DNA of 64,000 nucleotides, from positions 4,472,018 through 4,536,017 of the forward strand of contig NC_034424.1 of the NCBI RefSeq assembly GCF_002078875.1. Reading direction: 5' to 3'. The notes below the pieces were generated by a model. The model was not told where the DNA came from and searched no databases. It saw nothing but the letters and a program-made list of their open reading frames with translations. This document shows, one piece after another, positions 38,072 to 50,701 of this stretch; the stretch's first letter is position 1; the number at the start of each line of letters is the position of its first letter. Source of the DNA: Numida meleagris. Lineage: Eukaryota; Chordata; Aves; Galliformes; Numididae. Made by a program: the position numbers and the translations under genes.

Positions 38072-39894
38072 GTAAGATGGTTCCCCTGTGATAAAGGAAT
38101 GACAAATTTCTGCTCTATTTCCCAACAATCAGAGTCAGGCTCTTCGTCTGGGAACCAAAGACTTCCATGGAAGCGAAGGCTGTAAGGAAATGTTGGCGAT
38201 TTGAGACTGTGTTATCACTCAGGATTTTTAAATATGAGATTTAAGAGCTTGTTCATGGATCTGCACGAGGATGAAATTAAGCCAGTGCTGTAGGCTATTG
38301 CAAAGACCACAGTTATTACTGTAAGGTGTAGAGATCCGCCTGCGCAGTGGAAAATCAGGGAGCACAGAGGGTGGTTTTTGCCTAAGCATTACAAATCCAG
38401 AAGATCATGAGGTTAGTGAGTTCATCTGATGTGCACTGACTAAGGGTCTGGGCAGTAACTTTTGGAAATGTCGCGTTTATCCTACCCAATTTTAGCTGTG
38501 GGCATCTGATCTCAGCTGCCGGAATCTGGGAAGCTCCGAGTTATTTCTCTCCTGCCTTCTGGCTTCCTTCCTGATAAAGATTTTTACATAGGGAAAGGGG
38601 GAGGGAGAGAAAGAAGAGCAGAAGGCTAGCAATGAAAGCCTTTATCCCCTCATTTGGACACGATCGTGTGCTTGTGCAGGAATCTCTGTGCACCTCGCTT
38701 AGAAAAGATTTTCCCTGTTGCTCGAGTGTTGCTGGAGGAATGCGGCAGCAAGGTTCAAGGCACCTGGGAGCAGGCAGCTCTCAGTGAACGGATTTTTTAA
38801 ATAATGTGTTTTGATGGAAAAAAAAACTCTACGGAGGGAAAAAAAAAAAAATAGAAAGAAAAACTGAGGAAAAAATGCTTCGCTCAACTTGGAGCCATTT
38901 AAAGAAGCAAAAATGACCTCGTGTTTTGCATTACCCGATGACATCCCATCATCCCTGGGGACGTGCCCCACCTGCCCAGGGCGGTCATGGGGGGCAGAGG
39001 CAGACGGGCTGGGTGTGCAGGAGTCCAGAGCTGTGTGCCTGGACCTGGGGCTGGAAAATCCACATCTGTGTCCTGCATGAGGTCTGCTTTATTCAGATTC
39101 TTTTGCGTAAGCATCGAGAATTTGGCTCTACCTTTGTGGGTTTGTAGGGAGAGGAGAGGTGGGGTCGTGCTTTTTTTTTTTTTTTTTTTCCCTTTTTCAT
39201 CAGCCCGGTTTGATGCAGTTGCTAACGAAGCGGTGGGGTTGGCGTTGCAAACAGTAGCAGCCTCCTCTGAGCAGGGAAACACCCTCATGTCTTCACAGAG
39301 CAGCTACCAAACAAATAGTGCCCAGAGCGTCCAGCGTTTCTGCCCAGTGGAGACGCACCGTCTCTGGGACAGAACCTAAAAATACACGCAGGAATTGGAA
39401 GCTGGTGTCTAGCTCCCAGTTTCAGCAGTAAACTGATTTCCTTAGGGCTAAATCCTGGTGCCTTTGAAGTCTGTGGCAGGGGTCCCACTCGACTTCCCGT
39501 GAGCCAGGCTTTGGCCTTTACCATTTCATGGGCTCTGGAAACGATCCAGCTTGAAGACATTGCTGCGATTCCTCCCTTCAGTGCACAGACTCTACCTTGG
39601 CTGTGCTGAGGGACAAACCCTGTGGAGCAACACTGCAGAAAAACAGTGGGGGACCAAGGATTTCCCCCTAGTATGGGACAAGGACCGTTATTAACGCCTG
39701 AGCAAGCTGTGCTCTAAATTAGCCCCTCTGCACGGAGTGGGGAAATTTCCATCCCCTTGCACATCTGACACGTCTTCTCCAGGACAGTGTCTGCTAGAAA
39801 ATAAGTTCGGCTGCCTTGTAAAAGGGAGGTGGGAATAAAGCCATTCTCAGACAAAATAAATATTGATTGACTAGTTCTTACGTACAGAAATAGC

Positions 39895-39917
39895 CATTGT
39901 TTTTGCCAAAGTCAAAG
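39895..39917 (+). promoter_or_regulatory. Paired SOX-like motif in intron 2 (candidate)
   Basis: CATTGTT is followed after three bases by GCCAAAG and then TCAAAG. This is the inverted, closely spaced arrangement that SOX9 dimers prefer in cartilage genes. The second half-site is imperfect in its flank. COL27A1 is reported to contain SOX9-responsive elements, but I cannot tell whether this is one of them. Confidence 0.25.
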
Positions 39918-41577
39918 AACGGAGGTTTTCTCGCTATTCTCCTCCCTTCCTGGCCAGAGACATTACAGGCCTCAGGCTGGCTTGAGTCTACATCCCCTCT
40001 GGCCAAAACTGAGGATCTCTTTCTAGTGCTGCTTCTCCAAATATTGAGAATTGTGCTGAATATTTAATAGCTGAGGGTGAAGGCGGCCAAATTCCAAGCC
40101 CCTCTAGAAAAGCAGCTGGCTTTTTTCTTTGGACAACCTTTGATTTGCCTTTTCTTCTCCTATGGGAAAGCTGCAGTCCCATGGTGTTAACTGATGTGCA
40201 GCCGTGATTGGCACTGCTGCATTTCTCATTATTCGATTCTTACCTTGAGAGATCAGGATTTGGATTAGGCAGCCCAGGCAAGCAACCTGCCCAGGCTTGT
40301 TTCCCCAGAGAGCACTTAAAGACGGAGTTAAGTGGCCATCGAGTAATGGGGATTGCATTTGGGCAGGGAAGAGGGAAGGAAATGCAGTTGTCCTAGCTTA
40401 TTTTCGACAGTGGTAACATCATGTTCATCACTCTAGCCTTACGTTTATGTGTCTTTACCATGCAGTTAACATCCCTTGTTAGACTAAAAGTTGGAGTTGG
40501 AATAGGAGAACAGGCTTTGGGGCACATGGAGCCCTTTTTTCAGGTCTGGGCACATTTACCTTTGCAGTTCTTCTCGCATAGACCTGAGCATCTTCCCCAG
40601 TGAAGCAGTTCAGCTGAAGTTGCAGCCAGCTGGCTCCAGGCTGTGTTGCTGTTGCCTGCTAATCTGCTTTGGACTCCAGGCTGTGTGACTTCTGTTAGAC
40701 TTCGGGGCCAGAAACCAGAGGACTCTGCTTGTGCATCCTCTGCAGGCTTCTCCCAGTGTCAGCGGACAGAGATGGCTGCTGTGGACAGCAAGCATCCTAT
40801 CTTCTCTGGAGCATTGCACCCAGCAAATGCCACCTGCTCGATGGCAGTCAAAACTAGTTTTTCAGCTTTCCACAATCCAAGCCTGGTTCCTCCAACTTAC
40901 TGAAATAATCTAAGGCTGTAAGATGATCTGCTGGGAAGAAAGCACTGCTGTTGAGAACCTGAAGAAGTTCAGTGAAATCTAGGTGCAATTTTTTCTTGCT
41001 GGGAGGCACCCTTGCTTCCCAAAACTCCCCAGAGTTTCTAAGATCAAAAGCTGCTGCTTGCTAATATGGAGAGAAACAGATAGAAGGCATTTGCTCCCTT
41101 TGAAACCTCTGTTCCTTGCCTTCTGGGGATATAACATTTTGCAATCCCTGCTCAATCTGTTGTTCAAATTCCTTTCCAGCTGTGTGGTCAGTACTCAGAA
41201 CTACATCTCAGGGAAGTGGAGTATCGGTGCTCAGTGGAAAATTGCCTTGCCGTGAGCTCACCTCCCTCCAGAACACCTGGAGCTGGTCTCTGGTGGGACA
41301 GGACAGCTAGCCAGATGCACCATGGAGCTGATGCGTTCTGGCAGTTGCCGATGATTTTGTTGAGCATGCACTTGATTTTCACACTATGTGCAGGAGAAAG
41401 AGCCATGTGTGCTCTGTTTTGATCACATGAATGTATCTCCATGTCAGAGGATGGCTGAGGTTTCTTCTAACCTGTTGCACTTTTGCACAGACTGGCTTGA
41501 CCCCTGATGGCCATCTTACATGGGTACAGCCCTTGGCTTCCTCACCAACTCACATTCTCTTGTTGCTTCCCTTTCAG

Positions 41578-43013
41578 ATGTGGACGTTCTTCAGAGGCTG
41601 GGCCTGGGAGGGAGAAGGCCATCGAGCGGATTGTCCTCATCACACACCATTCCTCAAGGGGTCATTCCTCTCAAATCAGGGGTTATCTTTACTCAGCGAG
41701 CACGCATCGAAGCACCGCTCAGCACCATCTTCCCTGCAGGCTCCAGCACTGACCTGCTCCTAGTGCTGAGCCTGTGTTCCCACCGCATCAACAATGCTTT
41801 CCTCTTTGCTATCAAGAGCAAAAAGAAAAAACTGCAGCTCGGGGTTCAGTTTGTGCCTGGGAAGATAATAGTGTACGTGGGCCACAAGCGCTCTGTATAT
41901 TTTGATTACAATGTTCACGATGGCCAGTGGCACAATATGGCCATCAATATCCGTGGCCAGACAGTCACTTTATTTACTTCTTGTGGGAAGCACAGAGTAC
42001 ATGCGGATTTGCATTTTAAAAAGGACGAGGCATTGGATCCACATGGATCTTTCCTCTTTGGGAAGATGAACCATCACTCCGTGCAGTTTGAAGGAGCCAT
42101 CTGCCAGTTCGATATTTATCCTTCCGCCAAGGCAGCTCATCATTACTGTAAATACCTGAAAAAACAGTGCAGGCAAGCAGACACCTACCGGCCGAACCTG
42201 CCCCCGCTCGTCCCCATCCTGCCCAGGGATCCCAGTGCCTCCCCGAGTACTCCACAGCATATGGAGCCCTCGCTTCAGGGTCTGAAAAACTTGACCACTG
42301 CCACCCCATCCTTGGCGTTTGGCAGGGTCACCGCACCCCTCAAGACTCGGGGTTCAGGTGCTACAACTGTTGCCTTGGTCTCGTCCCAGCCGCCATTGCC
42401 GAGACAGATAACCAAAGCCACAAAGGTTACAGTGGCCCCATCTCCTGCTCCATCAAGTACTGGGACGCGGCCACCCAGTTCTCTGCCTCGGGGGACAGTG
42501 ACGACCCTCGGGGTGTCTCGGCCCACTTCCAGTATGCACACGGAGAAGACTCCCCTGCCCAGTGCCAAAAAGGCCCTGCCAACAAGCCCGAGCCCTGCCA
42601 CGGCCAGCAGGAAAGAGACCAAGCAAGAGACCAAAAAGATCAACCAAAAACCAACCACCAAGTCTTCTGAAGCACCCAGTACTGTAAAGCCTACAAGGAG
42701 GAGGATTGACAACACAACCAGCAGCGTCCACTTTGTCACCCTGAAGCAAACCCCACAGACCCCAACCAATGGGCCCCTTCCAAAGAAGCACGTGCCACCC
42801 CCCACCAGGAAAGGGGATCCTGGCAACGTCCCTCTGGTGTACACCAAACCGCCCCTGGGGGCTGCCCGTCCTGTCTCCAGAGCCCAGGCACAGGCCTTCA
42901 ACCTCACCACCCCAGCTGCGACCGATGGCTATCAGATCTTCGACCCCCTCGGGCCCACTCCGTTTCCATTTTTACTGGGATACCCAGGAGTGAAAGGAGA
43001 CAGAGGACCTCAG
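41578..43013 (+). CDS. COL27A1: COL27A1 exon 3: TSPN/LamG domain, variable region and start of triple helix
   Basis: This 1436-bp exon runs from a CCCTTTCAG acceptor to a CAG|GTACGT donor and supplies residues 43 (part) to 521. Residues about 44-241 form the thrombospondin N-terminal-like (laminin-G fold) domain of fibrillar procollagen N-propeptides, with cysteines at 109, 178, 218, 233 and 240 and motifs FIFTQRAR-like (VIFTQRAR), GQWHNM, SFLFGKMN and VQFEGA. Residues about 245-505 are a Pro/Thr/Ser/Lys-rich variable region with N-glycosylation sequons at Asn280, Asn421 and Asn484. The Asn280 site sits in KNLTTATP, which matches human. After PTPFPFLLG the collagen triplets begin near Gly510 (GYPGVKGDRGPQ). 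The human variable region is longer by my recollection, so the bird linker appears shortened. The start is fixed by the phase-1 join to exon 2, which gives Asp43. Confidence 0.97.
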
Positions 43014-43171
43014 GTACGTTGGAGCACTTCATGGCTCTTCTTAGACCCAGCTCTGCTGGGTTGGCGTTTCCAGAAAAAGCAAATGCAAATACCGTGATTG
43101 ATTCAGGATTTAGGAAAAAAAAAAAACAAAAAACCACACGACGAAACCTTTCTCTGTTTTTATTGTGTAAT

Positions 43172-43212
43172 GGTTTTTGTTTGTTTGTTTTGTTTTGTTT
43201 TTCGTTTGTTTC
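43172..43212 (+). repeat. TTTG-rich simple repeat
   Basis: A run of GTTT and GTTTT units, about 40 bp, near the start of intron 3. Confidence 0.85.
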
Positions 43213-46200
43213 TTAAAACACGCAAAGAGTTTCCTCTGTAAATTTAACGATGGCATTCCACGTGCAATAACCGCTCTCAGGGTGTGTGTGTCTTGGCCAT
43301 CGCGAGCGTACACACATTTTGTAATGCTAAAAGCAGTCAGGCCACACTAATTATCTGCTAACATGTTTTTTTTAATGTAAGAATGCAAACAGAATCTTTA
43401 ATCTGGCCAACGTTCAGGAGGATTTGGTGTTCCAACCCAAGCCTTTTGCTGTAATATATATGTGAGAGAGGGGCTGTACATGTATAAGTTTCTCCCAGAC
43501 GGAGACTTTAGTTGCCAAGTTCCAGCCTCGAGCAAATTTTTACAGCTGACTTCTTAAAATAGTGAAAGAAGGGTATACAATGGAAAAATTGAGACAAGCT
43601 CAAGGAACACAATCAACAGCACTTGCGTCTGCAGATGTGCTGCTCGTTGTTGCAACCCCTAAAATGCAAGAGCTGCATTTTGCTGCGCCCTTCGATGTTT
43701 GCTCGTCTTCGAGGCTGGCACGTCCTGCCTCTCACTTTTCAAAGCAGGATGTTGGGTTCTCTCTGGTAGTTTTTTTTGGGGGGTTACTGAGGGGTGTGCT
43801 TCGTTCGGAGGTTCCCAGCTGTGGCAGAGGTGAAGGATGCCTGACTTCACAGGCACGTCCCTGCTGTAGTCACTGTGCTTGGAGACGTTTTGCAAAATCC
43901 CTGAGTAGGCAGAGTGAGCTTCCGCAGATTTATCTGTGGGCAGTGTTTCACGGAGAAGCATTTCAGGCATACTTCCAAGAACAGAAGTTCAGCAGCCATG
44001 AACTTCTCTTAAAACCCTCCTTACCTGTAAGGGGTACGGCTGTGTGGCTCGCGCTGAGCCCAGAGAAGTCTTGGACTTCTTCCCCTGCGCTGTGCTGAGG
44101 GTGTCCAGACTCCAAGTCCCCACTTCCCCCTGCAATTATTGAACTGGAGTGGAAAATCCCTCTCAACTTGTGAATCATAGCAAAGAAACTGATTCAGGCT
44201 GTGAGGACTGAGGGAAGAGATAGCCACATTTTTCCATCTGGTCCGAGAACTGGAGTCCTGAATTGAGGAAAGGGAGAACATCTTGAGGCTCTGCCTGGCC
44301 CCGTCCTCTCCAACTGCTGGAAACAAAGTCAGCACTCAGGGAGGAAAGGTTATGGCTGGAGCTGGCTGCTGTGACTCATCGGGGATCTCTGTACAATGGT
44401 TCCTTGAATGTCTCTGACGTGGGAACAGAAAAGGGAGAAAAGACCAGGATCGGGCTGACACATTGAGAAATGCAGCACTCCGATGGCCAGACAAGAGTGT
44501 TCAGAGCGAGCGCTGATAAATGCTCCGTGTGTGAGTAATTGCCTGGCAGCGTCCTGGCGCTCGGGTGAGGTCAGGGCAGATCCTAGGGCTGGTCATGGTG
44601 CTGCACGCCATGGGCTGGGATGTGATGCGTGGAGCACAAAGCAGGCAGAGCAGGGGGGTTCATTCCTTTGCCTGGTGGTGTTGCCTGACACAGAGTCTCT
44701 TCAAGACCCAATATCCCACTGTGGGTAGAGAAAGGGCATATGGAAAAGCTTTCCAGCAAGGATTGGGACCGCCATGGCCAAGATCTATGTGTAGAGGCAT
44801 TCCCAGGCTCTCCATCTTCTTAGCAAGAGAGGAGAAAGGACCGTCCTTCATCCTGATCATCCCAAAGTGGGATGTGACTGACAGCTGGGGACCAGGCAGT
44901 GATGACTCAGGCGCTGTGGTCTCTGTGCTTTTTGTGAGCGGTACCAAAATAACTGTGGTGTAACCTCAGCCATGCAGAGGGGCCCCTTCCCCGCAGCTGG
45001 GGAAGTGTTTGCGTGGTTAGAGGAGTGCAATCAGGAGGCTAAAGGGATGCATTTACCTCGAAGCAAAAGGCAGCGCTGCCTGAGGGTTCATCTGTCCTAG
45101 AAGACCACCACAGTGCTGCACAACAGGAAGCACTGGCACTGTCTCACATGCAGAACATTAATGCTTCAGGAATGTTGGGTTTACTGGGAGGGTGGATAAT
45201 ATGCTCTTAAAAAAGAAAAATTGCTTGGGAACCATTAATAACCACAAGCATTTGGGATCTCTGCTGTGAATTTCTTCTGGAGAGGAGGGGGAAATAGCAA
45301 AAAGAGCCCCCAAGCACCACGCTAGGTCAGTACCTGGGCACTACTTGGGGCTGGCTGGCATCCTGCATGACTCCAGCACACGGCTGAGAGCAGCTAGGGC
45401 AGCCACAACAGGAAAATGGTGCTTAACATTGGGTTTTGGGGCCAGTATCTCAAGCCCTCACAAGGATAGGTGTTTGGAGCCCTTTGGTGGATGGGGAAGC
45501 ATTCGCTTGCAGGGGAGAGGGCTGTGCATGCAGCAGCTTTGCTGCAGGTCATAGGGTGCTGCAGCTCTGCCTTCCCCATCAGCAGGGATGTGTGCACTGT
45601 GCACGTCGTAGAGCTGCAGCAAACCCTTGTCTTGGCACAGCTGGGTTGCATAGTGCCCAAGTGAGTGCACTTATCATCTGGCCCTGCACACAGCAGCACC
45701 GTCATCCAGTTTCTGTCTGGGTCCCCTGGTCCGAATGCCGGTGGCAGCAGCCCAGACAGAGGTGTGGCAAGGCTCTGGCAGGCAGCATCATTGCAAAGGC
45801 AGATGTTTCTGAGCCCATCCCACGTCTAGACTGCTCCAGCTGCCATCTTCCACACGAGCGGTTTGTTTTGGAGCACGGCTCCTTTCGCAGAGAAGCGATC
45901 CTTGCCAATGCAATCAGCATTCAGGGGAGAGAGAGGTGATTGGGAACGCTGATCAGATAGGAAGGGCCTATTTCCAGTCCTCCTTGTACCAGAAAAGGCT
46001 GCTCGAGCTGACAGTCTATGATAAATTAGGAACACACAATGCGTTTGAATGTCTCTTAATGAATGAGTCATGTTTTCTCTTGAAAGGAAGAAATAGCATG
46101 CTTTGTAGAATACATGGGAAAAGTTTGAGCTTCGCTCGTGCAGTTGGATCACAGTGTTTTGCTAATTTAACCAGAATTATCCTCAAAGGGAAAAAATCTT

Positions 46201-48265
46201 GTAAGCAAATGACTAAGCATCAGAGAGCTCTGTTTGCATAAGATGAAGTTCATTTTGAAGAGTAGTTGAGAGTGTAATCGAGACAGATGAGCAGCACAGG
46301 ATGCAGAGCTGTATCCTCTAAATGCATATGTAGGTATTTCATAAACCACTAGGAACAGAAAGTGAGTGATAGAGCATGGGATCCCTTTATTTCTTCATGC
46401 CCCTTTAGACTTCCTGCCAGGATCTGGGGTTGCTTGAGACTGACTTTCCCATGCAGAGACTGCTCCCGCTATGTCTGTAGAAAAGCTGTTTTCCTCAAAC
46501 TGGAATACTGGTATTTTGCTGTGTACAGTGCTGCCACACAGTTTGGAATCCAGCTGTGGACAAGGCTTCTCTGCAATAGCTGTACAGACCCGGAATACAC
46601 ATCCGTCTCTCTTCCAGAAATCACGTTAGAGGAGTGGCTTTCTGCCAACATCTTGGTTTCTGCCAGAATTTCGACGGTTCGGGTCTTTTCTCCTCCTTTG
46701 CACAGCACTGGCAAGGGCAGAGAGATGCGGAGGGGCTGGCGTGTCCTTTGGGATGAGTTGTTCTCATCTTCCATTCTCCTGAGAAGGGAAAATCTAATGC
46801 TGGTGCTGCCCCTGCCGTTGTTCAGTCCCTCTGTGCCGCTGCTCTCCGGATGTGCAATACTAAATAATGGATTTATGGCAGAGAACTGACGGAAGAAATG
46901 CAGCTTGTCTTCCTCCAGGAAGAAAGCAGGGCAGGTTCTCTATCTGCAGGGATAAATAACATCCCTGCTTACGGTGCCAGCGTGAGGAGAAGCTTTTGAT
47001 GCGTTTTCTGAAGTCACTTTTAAGGTGGCTTTTACCATGTGCATTAGCATCTGAGAAGCAATAATGTTCTGTTTTCCCTCTTCTGTTTGCACACAGCAGC
47101 ACACCCTCCTCTGACATGCAGCCAGTTATGGGATGGGCAGGGGGACAGAGCGTGGGGGGCACAAGTACAGCGGGGAGACCCTAAAATACAGACACGTCCA
47201 TCTATCAGTGTGTGCTGGAATGTGACTGAGTCATGTCCTGGGCAGTCATCAGCTATTTGCTGCTAGGCTGAGCCCTTGCCCCTGGGGGAGCAATTACAGA
47301 AATAGTTTGCAACCTGAGTGATACGAATCCGAAATCGTTCGAGAGGCAGAGAGTCATTTCCCACATCGTTGCCACCGATTCCTGTACCCATTACGCTTCG
47401 CTTGAAGCCTTCCCCGAACAGGTTCAGCCTTGCTCAGGTTCTGAGATCTGAAGGCAGCTCGGCTCCCAGGGGCGTTGCTGCGGGCAGGGGAAGCCGTGGG
47501 GGGGGGGAGGGGGGCACGATGTGGGAAAGGCAGAGGGATGAGCTGGCTGATCTCAGCAGCAGGAGGAAGCGGTGAGATCTCTCTTGTCCTCAGGGTCCGA
47601 TGCATTTCACTTTCAGACAACCTAGCTTAATTTTCCGCGTGCAATTTGAAGCTCCAGAAGCTACGAAACGCGTCCTTTTTGCGCCAGCAAGTTTCCCAGC
47701 GGCAGCTTAGAACAAATCCTCTAATCATTCGGTGGGATCAGTCATCATCATCGCTAACGCTACCGTGGGAAACCGAGAAGGGTTAAACTTTCATGTGGCT
47801 GCCACGAGCTGATCGCGGAGCTGCTGGGGCTGGTTCACAGCTCCGCCGCTTGGCCTGAGAAGAGAGAGGATCCGCTGCTGCCACGTTTCTCCTTGATCTC
47901 CGAGTTCGCTTTGTGCGATAACAGGGCGCGTGTTCTCCGCCGTCAGTTTGCAGCGAGGAGCAGGAGAGAAGCCAGGGACGAGAAGCAAAGTGCTGGAGGA
48001 GGCCGTCAGCTCTGCCGGTCCCGCGGGGCGTCCATGCAATTGGGAGGGAAGAAGCGATATCTTCCTCCAGCTGCCAGGAAAAGGAAACCCTCCTGCCCCT
48101 CGGAGCACTTCCCGCTGCTCACAGTGGGTTTCCCCAGGGATGCTCGAAGGGCTTACAATGGGAAGGTCCGCCCAGGCTCTGTGCCGTTCGTTTAACTCTT
48201 CCCTGCATCCCTGTGTGCGGTGGGAGGGGGGATGCTCTGATGAGTGTAGGGACTGCACTGGGCAT

Positions 48266-48492
48266 TAGAATCATAGAATCATTAAGGTTGAAAAAAGACC
48301 TCTGAGATCATCCAGTCCAACCGTCCACCTACCACCACTATTGCCCGTAAACCATGTCCCTCAGTACAACACCTGCCCTTTCCTTAAGCACCTCCAGGGA
48401 CGGTGACTCCACCTCTCCCCGGGCAGCCTGTGCCACTGCCCCTTGCTCTTTGTGAGAAGGAATTCCTCCTAATTCCCAACCTGCAGGCAGGC
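48266..48492 (-). mobile_element. CR1 3'-end fragment in intron 3
   Basis: It starts TAGAATCATAGAATCATTAA and includes GATCATCCAGTCCAACCGTC, AGCACCTCCAGGGACGGTGA and GGAATTCCTCCTAATTCCCA. Confidence 0.9.
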
Positions 48493-48963
48493 TCTAGAGG
48501 CGTGCAAGGCTGATAGATGTCTCTTGCTTCTCATGTCTCAGAGCTTTACGTTTTAAGTGGGACAGCATCCATCGTCTGTAAGTAGCCGGGCCCTGCTCCA
48601 GCTTTATTCTTCTCTGGCTGCCTCTGCGGATGTGCATTTTTCTCCGTGTGTATTTCAGAGCTGCTCTCTCCAGTTGTCTGGCGTGGGCCTCTTGTCTGAA
48701 AGCCGGAGCTGGATGACACAGAGCCTTGTGCATGGGGCATGAGGCAGAGGAGAGATGAGTCACTGGGAAGGCACGGTGCATGTCCCATCCAACCCAGCTC
48801 CTGAGGAGCCATGTGAGAAGCGGGAGCGTGGCCTCGTGTCATGTTTCACAGCAACTACACGTGTTCATCCAGCCACCTCTGTCATCTCCACCATGCCATG
48901 CTTATTTATTTGTGGACGTGCCCTTGCCCTATGCATGTTGACCACCATATAGTGATGCCTTTT

Positions 48964-49084
48964 GGCTGCTTGGATGGAGCCCTAGGCAGCCTGATGTGCT
49001 CACGGCAGGGGATGGGGTTAGAACTGGATGATCTTTAAGGTCCCTCCCAACCTCAGCCATTCTGCGATTCTATAATTCTGTGAT
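48964..49084 (+). mobile_element. CR1 3'-end fragment in intron 3
   Basis: It includes GGCAGCCTGATGTGCTCACG and GAACTGGATGATCTTTAAGG and ends in GCGATTCTATAATTCTGTGA. It is a short forward copy. Confidence 0.85.
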
Positions 49085-50647
49085 ACTTATCCCACAGTCA
49101 CCTTATCCCTCTTATTTTCATGAAAGGAAAAAAAAAAAAAGGTTGAAGGAAAGGCAGTAAATTAAAGTGGTAGGGACTCCTGAATTACATACTGTTTTCT
49201 GTATACCTTTCCCTAACTCCGTATCCCCACTCCAGTGCAGGTATTAACTCTCTCCATTGTTTTTGCCGGCTTCAGTTTATTCTGAACAGTGCACATTTCT
49301 GGAGAACGTTTTTTCTCATGTGGCCAAGTGCAATTGCAGCTGCTGTTGGCAGGAAGGTGGAGGAGGTCACCTCCTGTCTGGTACTCAGGGAACGTGGCTC
49401 TCAGGCAGTTGCATCTTCTCTTTTACATCTCCTTTCTGGGGTAAAGGGGAATGGTTTCTGATGGAGAAGAGGTTAGGGACTTGAATTAACCTTTGGTAAA
49501 CTCCATTAAAACTCCAGCTGCATCAGTTGTATTGGATGCATGTTTTGATAGTTATCTTCCTAACTAAAAGGGCATGGGGATTTTTTGAAAGAAAAGTTTG
49601 GATTCTAGACTGCAATTACTTAAGTCTTAAAAAAAAAAAAAAAAAGTACAACTGTGTCTATTTGCACAGCTGTGTAATTGTGTTATGCACGGGACCCTGG
49701 GCTGGCACAATGGCGGAATAAAATGATGTGTGTATTGCTAAAATGAGGGTCAGCTGTGTCAGTGAGGGTTGTTAATACAAGGACCAGTAACACCGTGTTG
49801 GTCAGCAGCAAGCAGCTTGCAGAGGGGTCAGATGAAGTGTTCCAAGCTATGGGAAGGAGCAGTGAGCAGTGCAGTGGTGGAAGTGCATCCCTGTGTGTCT
49901 CAGTGTGGGGAATTACCAATTTTGTGCTGTATAGGCTCTTACATCTTTAAAATGATCGTTCTCTTGTTACCTGTACTGCTGATAGAAATAACTTCAGAAA
50001 GGAATGTTCTGATTCATTTGATGTCCCGTCAAATTAGTGGCACAGAGAGACTTGTCCTGGGCTTTGCTTACTCTCCCCCCTGGCTTTTTCCTACAGGGAC
50101 AAGGTTTGGATGGATGTCTTGTAAATGATCCTTCTCATACCAAATAATGTATTGCTTACCTGCTGGATGGGAGGGCTGGTAGCATGAGCAGAGTGTTTCT
50201 TTATCAGAATTACATATATGGTTCAGGCAGGTTTTCTGTGTTTGAAATCTTGGTATATATTACAACCCACAGCGTGCCTTGCTCACCAAGCTGCTTACAT
50301 GTGGCTGCTGGTGGGTGCTGGCACATAGCAGGGACCTCTGACAATGGAGGCAGTTGTGTTACCCCTGTGGTACAGCACAAGACTGGGAAATGGTGTGTGA
50401 AGCACTGCTGTGCTCACAGGAATGCAGAAAGATGTGAACACTCTGCTCTCTGGAAATATACATTTCTGCAGATGTTGTGCACAGCTGTCAGGCCTTTATA
50501 GCAATAGCAGAGGTTGGAGGGGAATTCTGGCCTTGTTGTTATCATTTGCCCATGTGGCCTGGTCTTATCCAAATGGGTCTCCTTGAAACACTCATGAGAA
50601 TCATCCTGCTAGCGAACAATCCATAACGTTTATTTTTATTTTCCCAG

Positions 50648-50701
50648 GGTCCACCAGGTCTGCCGGGCTTACCAGGACCACCAGGCAAGAGAGGCTCCCG
50701 A
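50648..50701 (+). CDS. COL27A1: COL27A1 exon 4: 54-bp Gly-X-Y exon
   Basis: The exon lies between TTTTCCCAG and GTAAGT and encodes residues 522-539, GPPGLPGLPGPPGKRGSR, which is six uninterrupted Gly-X-Y triplets. It is phase 0 on both sides and starts with a complete glycine codon, as fibrillar collagen helix exons do. It is colinear with the human segment GPPGLPGLPGIPGARGPR. The KRGSR end supplies basic Y-position residues. This is part of the rod-like triple helix formed by three identical alpha1 chains. Confidence 0.96.

Larger units (their letters stand above)
36365..41577 (+). other. COL27A1: COL27A1 intron 2
   Basis: This is a 5.2-kb phase-1 intron with two CR1 fragments (36838-37054 and 37908-38071), A- and T-runs near 38.83 kb and 39.17 kb, and a paired SOX-like motif at 39895. 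No other gene was recognised. Confidence 0.9.
43014..50647 (+). other. COL27A1: COL27A1 intron 3
   Basis: This 7.6-kb phase-0 intron is the longest in the window. It holds a TTTG-rich run at 43172, CR1 fragments at 48266 and 48964, and short A-runs near 49.13 and 49.63 kb. A small GC-rich stretch around 47.4-48.2 kb has raised CpG content but no coding sequence that I recognise. Confidence 0.9.

Noticed and set aside
42167..42670. 167-codon open frame in another forward frame of exon 3
   Set aside because: It is a shadow of the collagen exon. The collagen frame has the conserved domain and the matching splice phases.
42275..42910. 211-codon open frame on the minus strand opposite the collagen variable region
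   Set aside because: It lies entirely inside a well-supported coding exon. Its openness follows from the Pro/Thr-rich codon use of the sense strand. No independent start context or domain was seen.
49255..49265. Single SOX-like CATTGTT in intron 3
   Set aside because: A lone seven-base match is expected often by chance in DNA of this length, and no partner site lies beside it.
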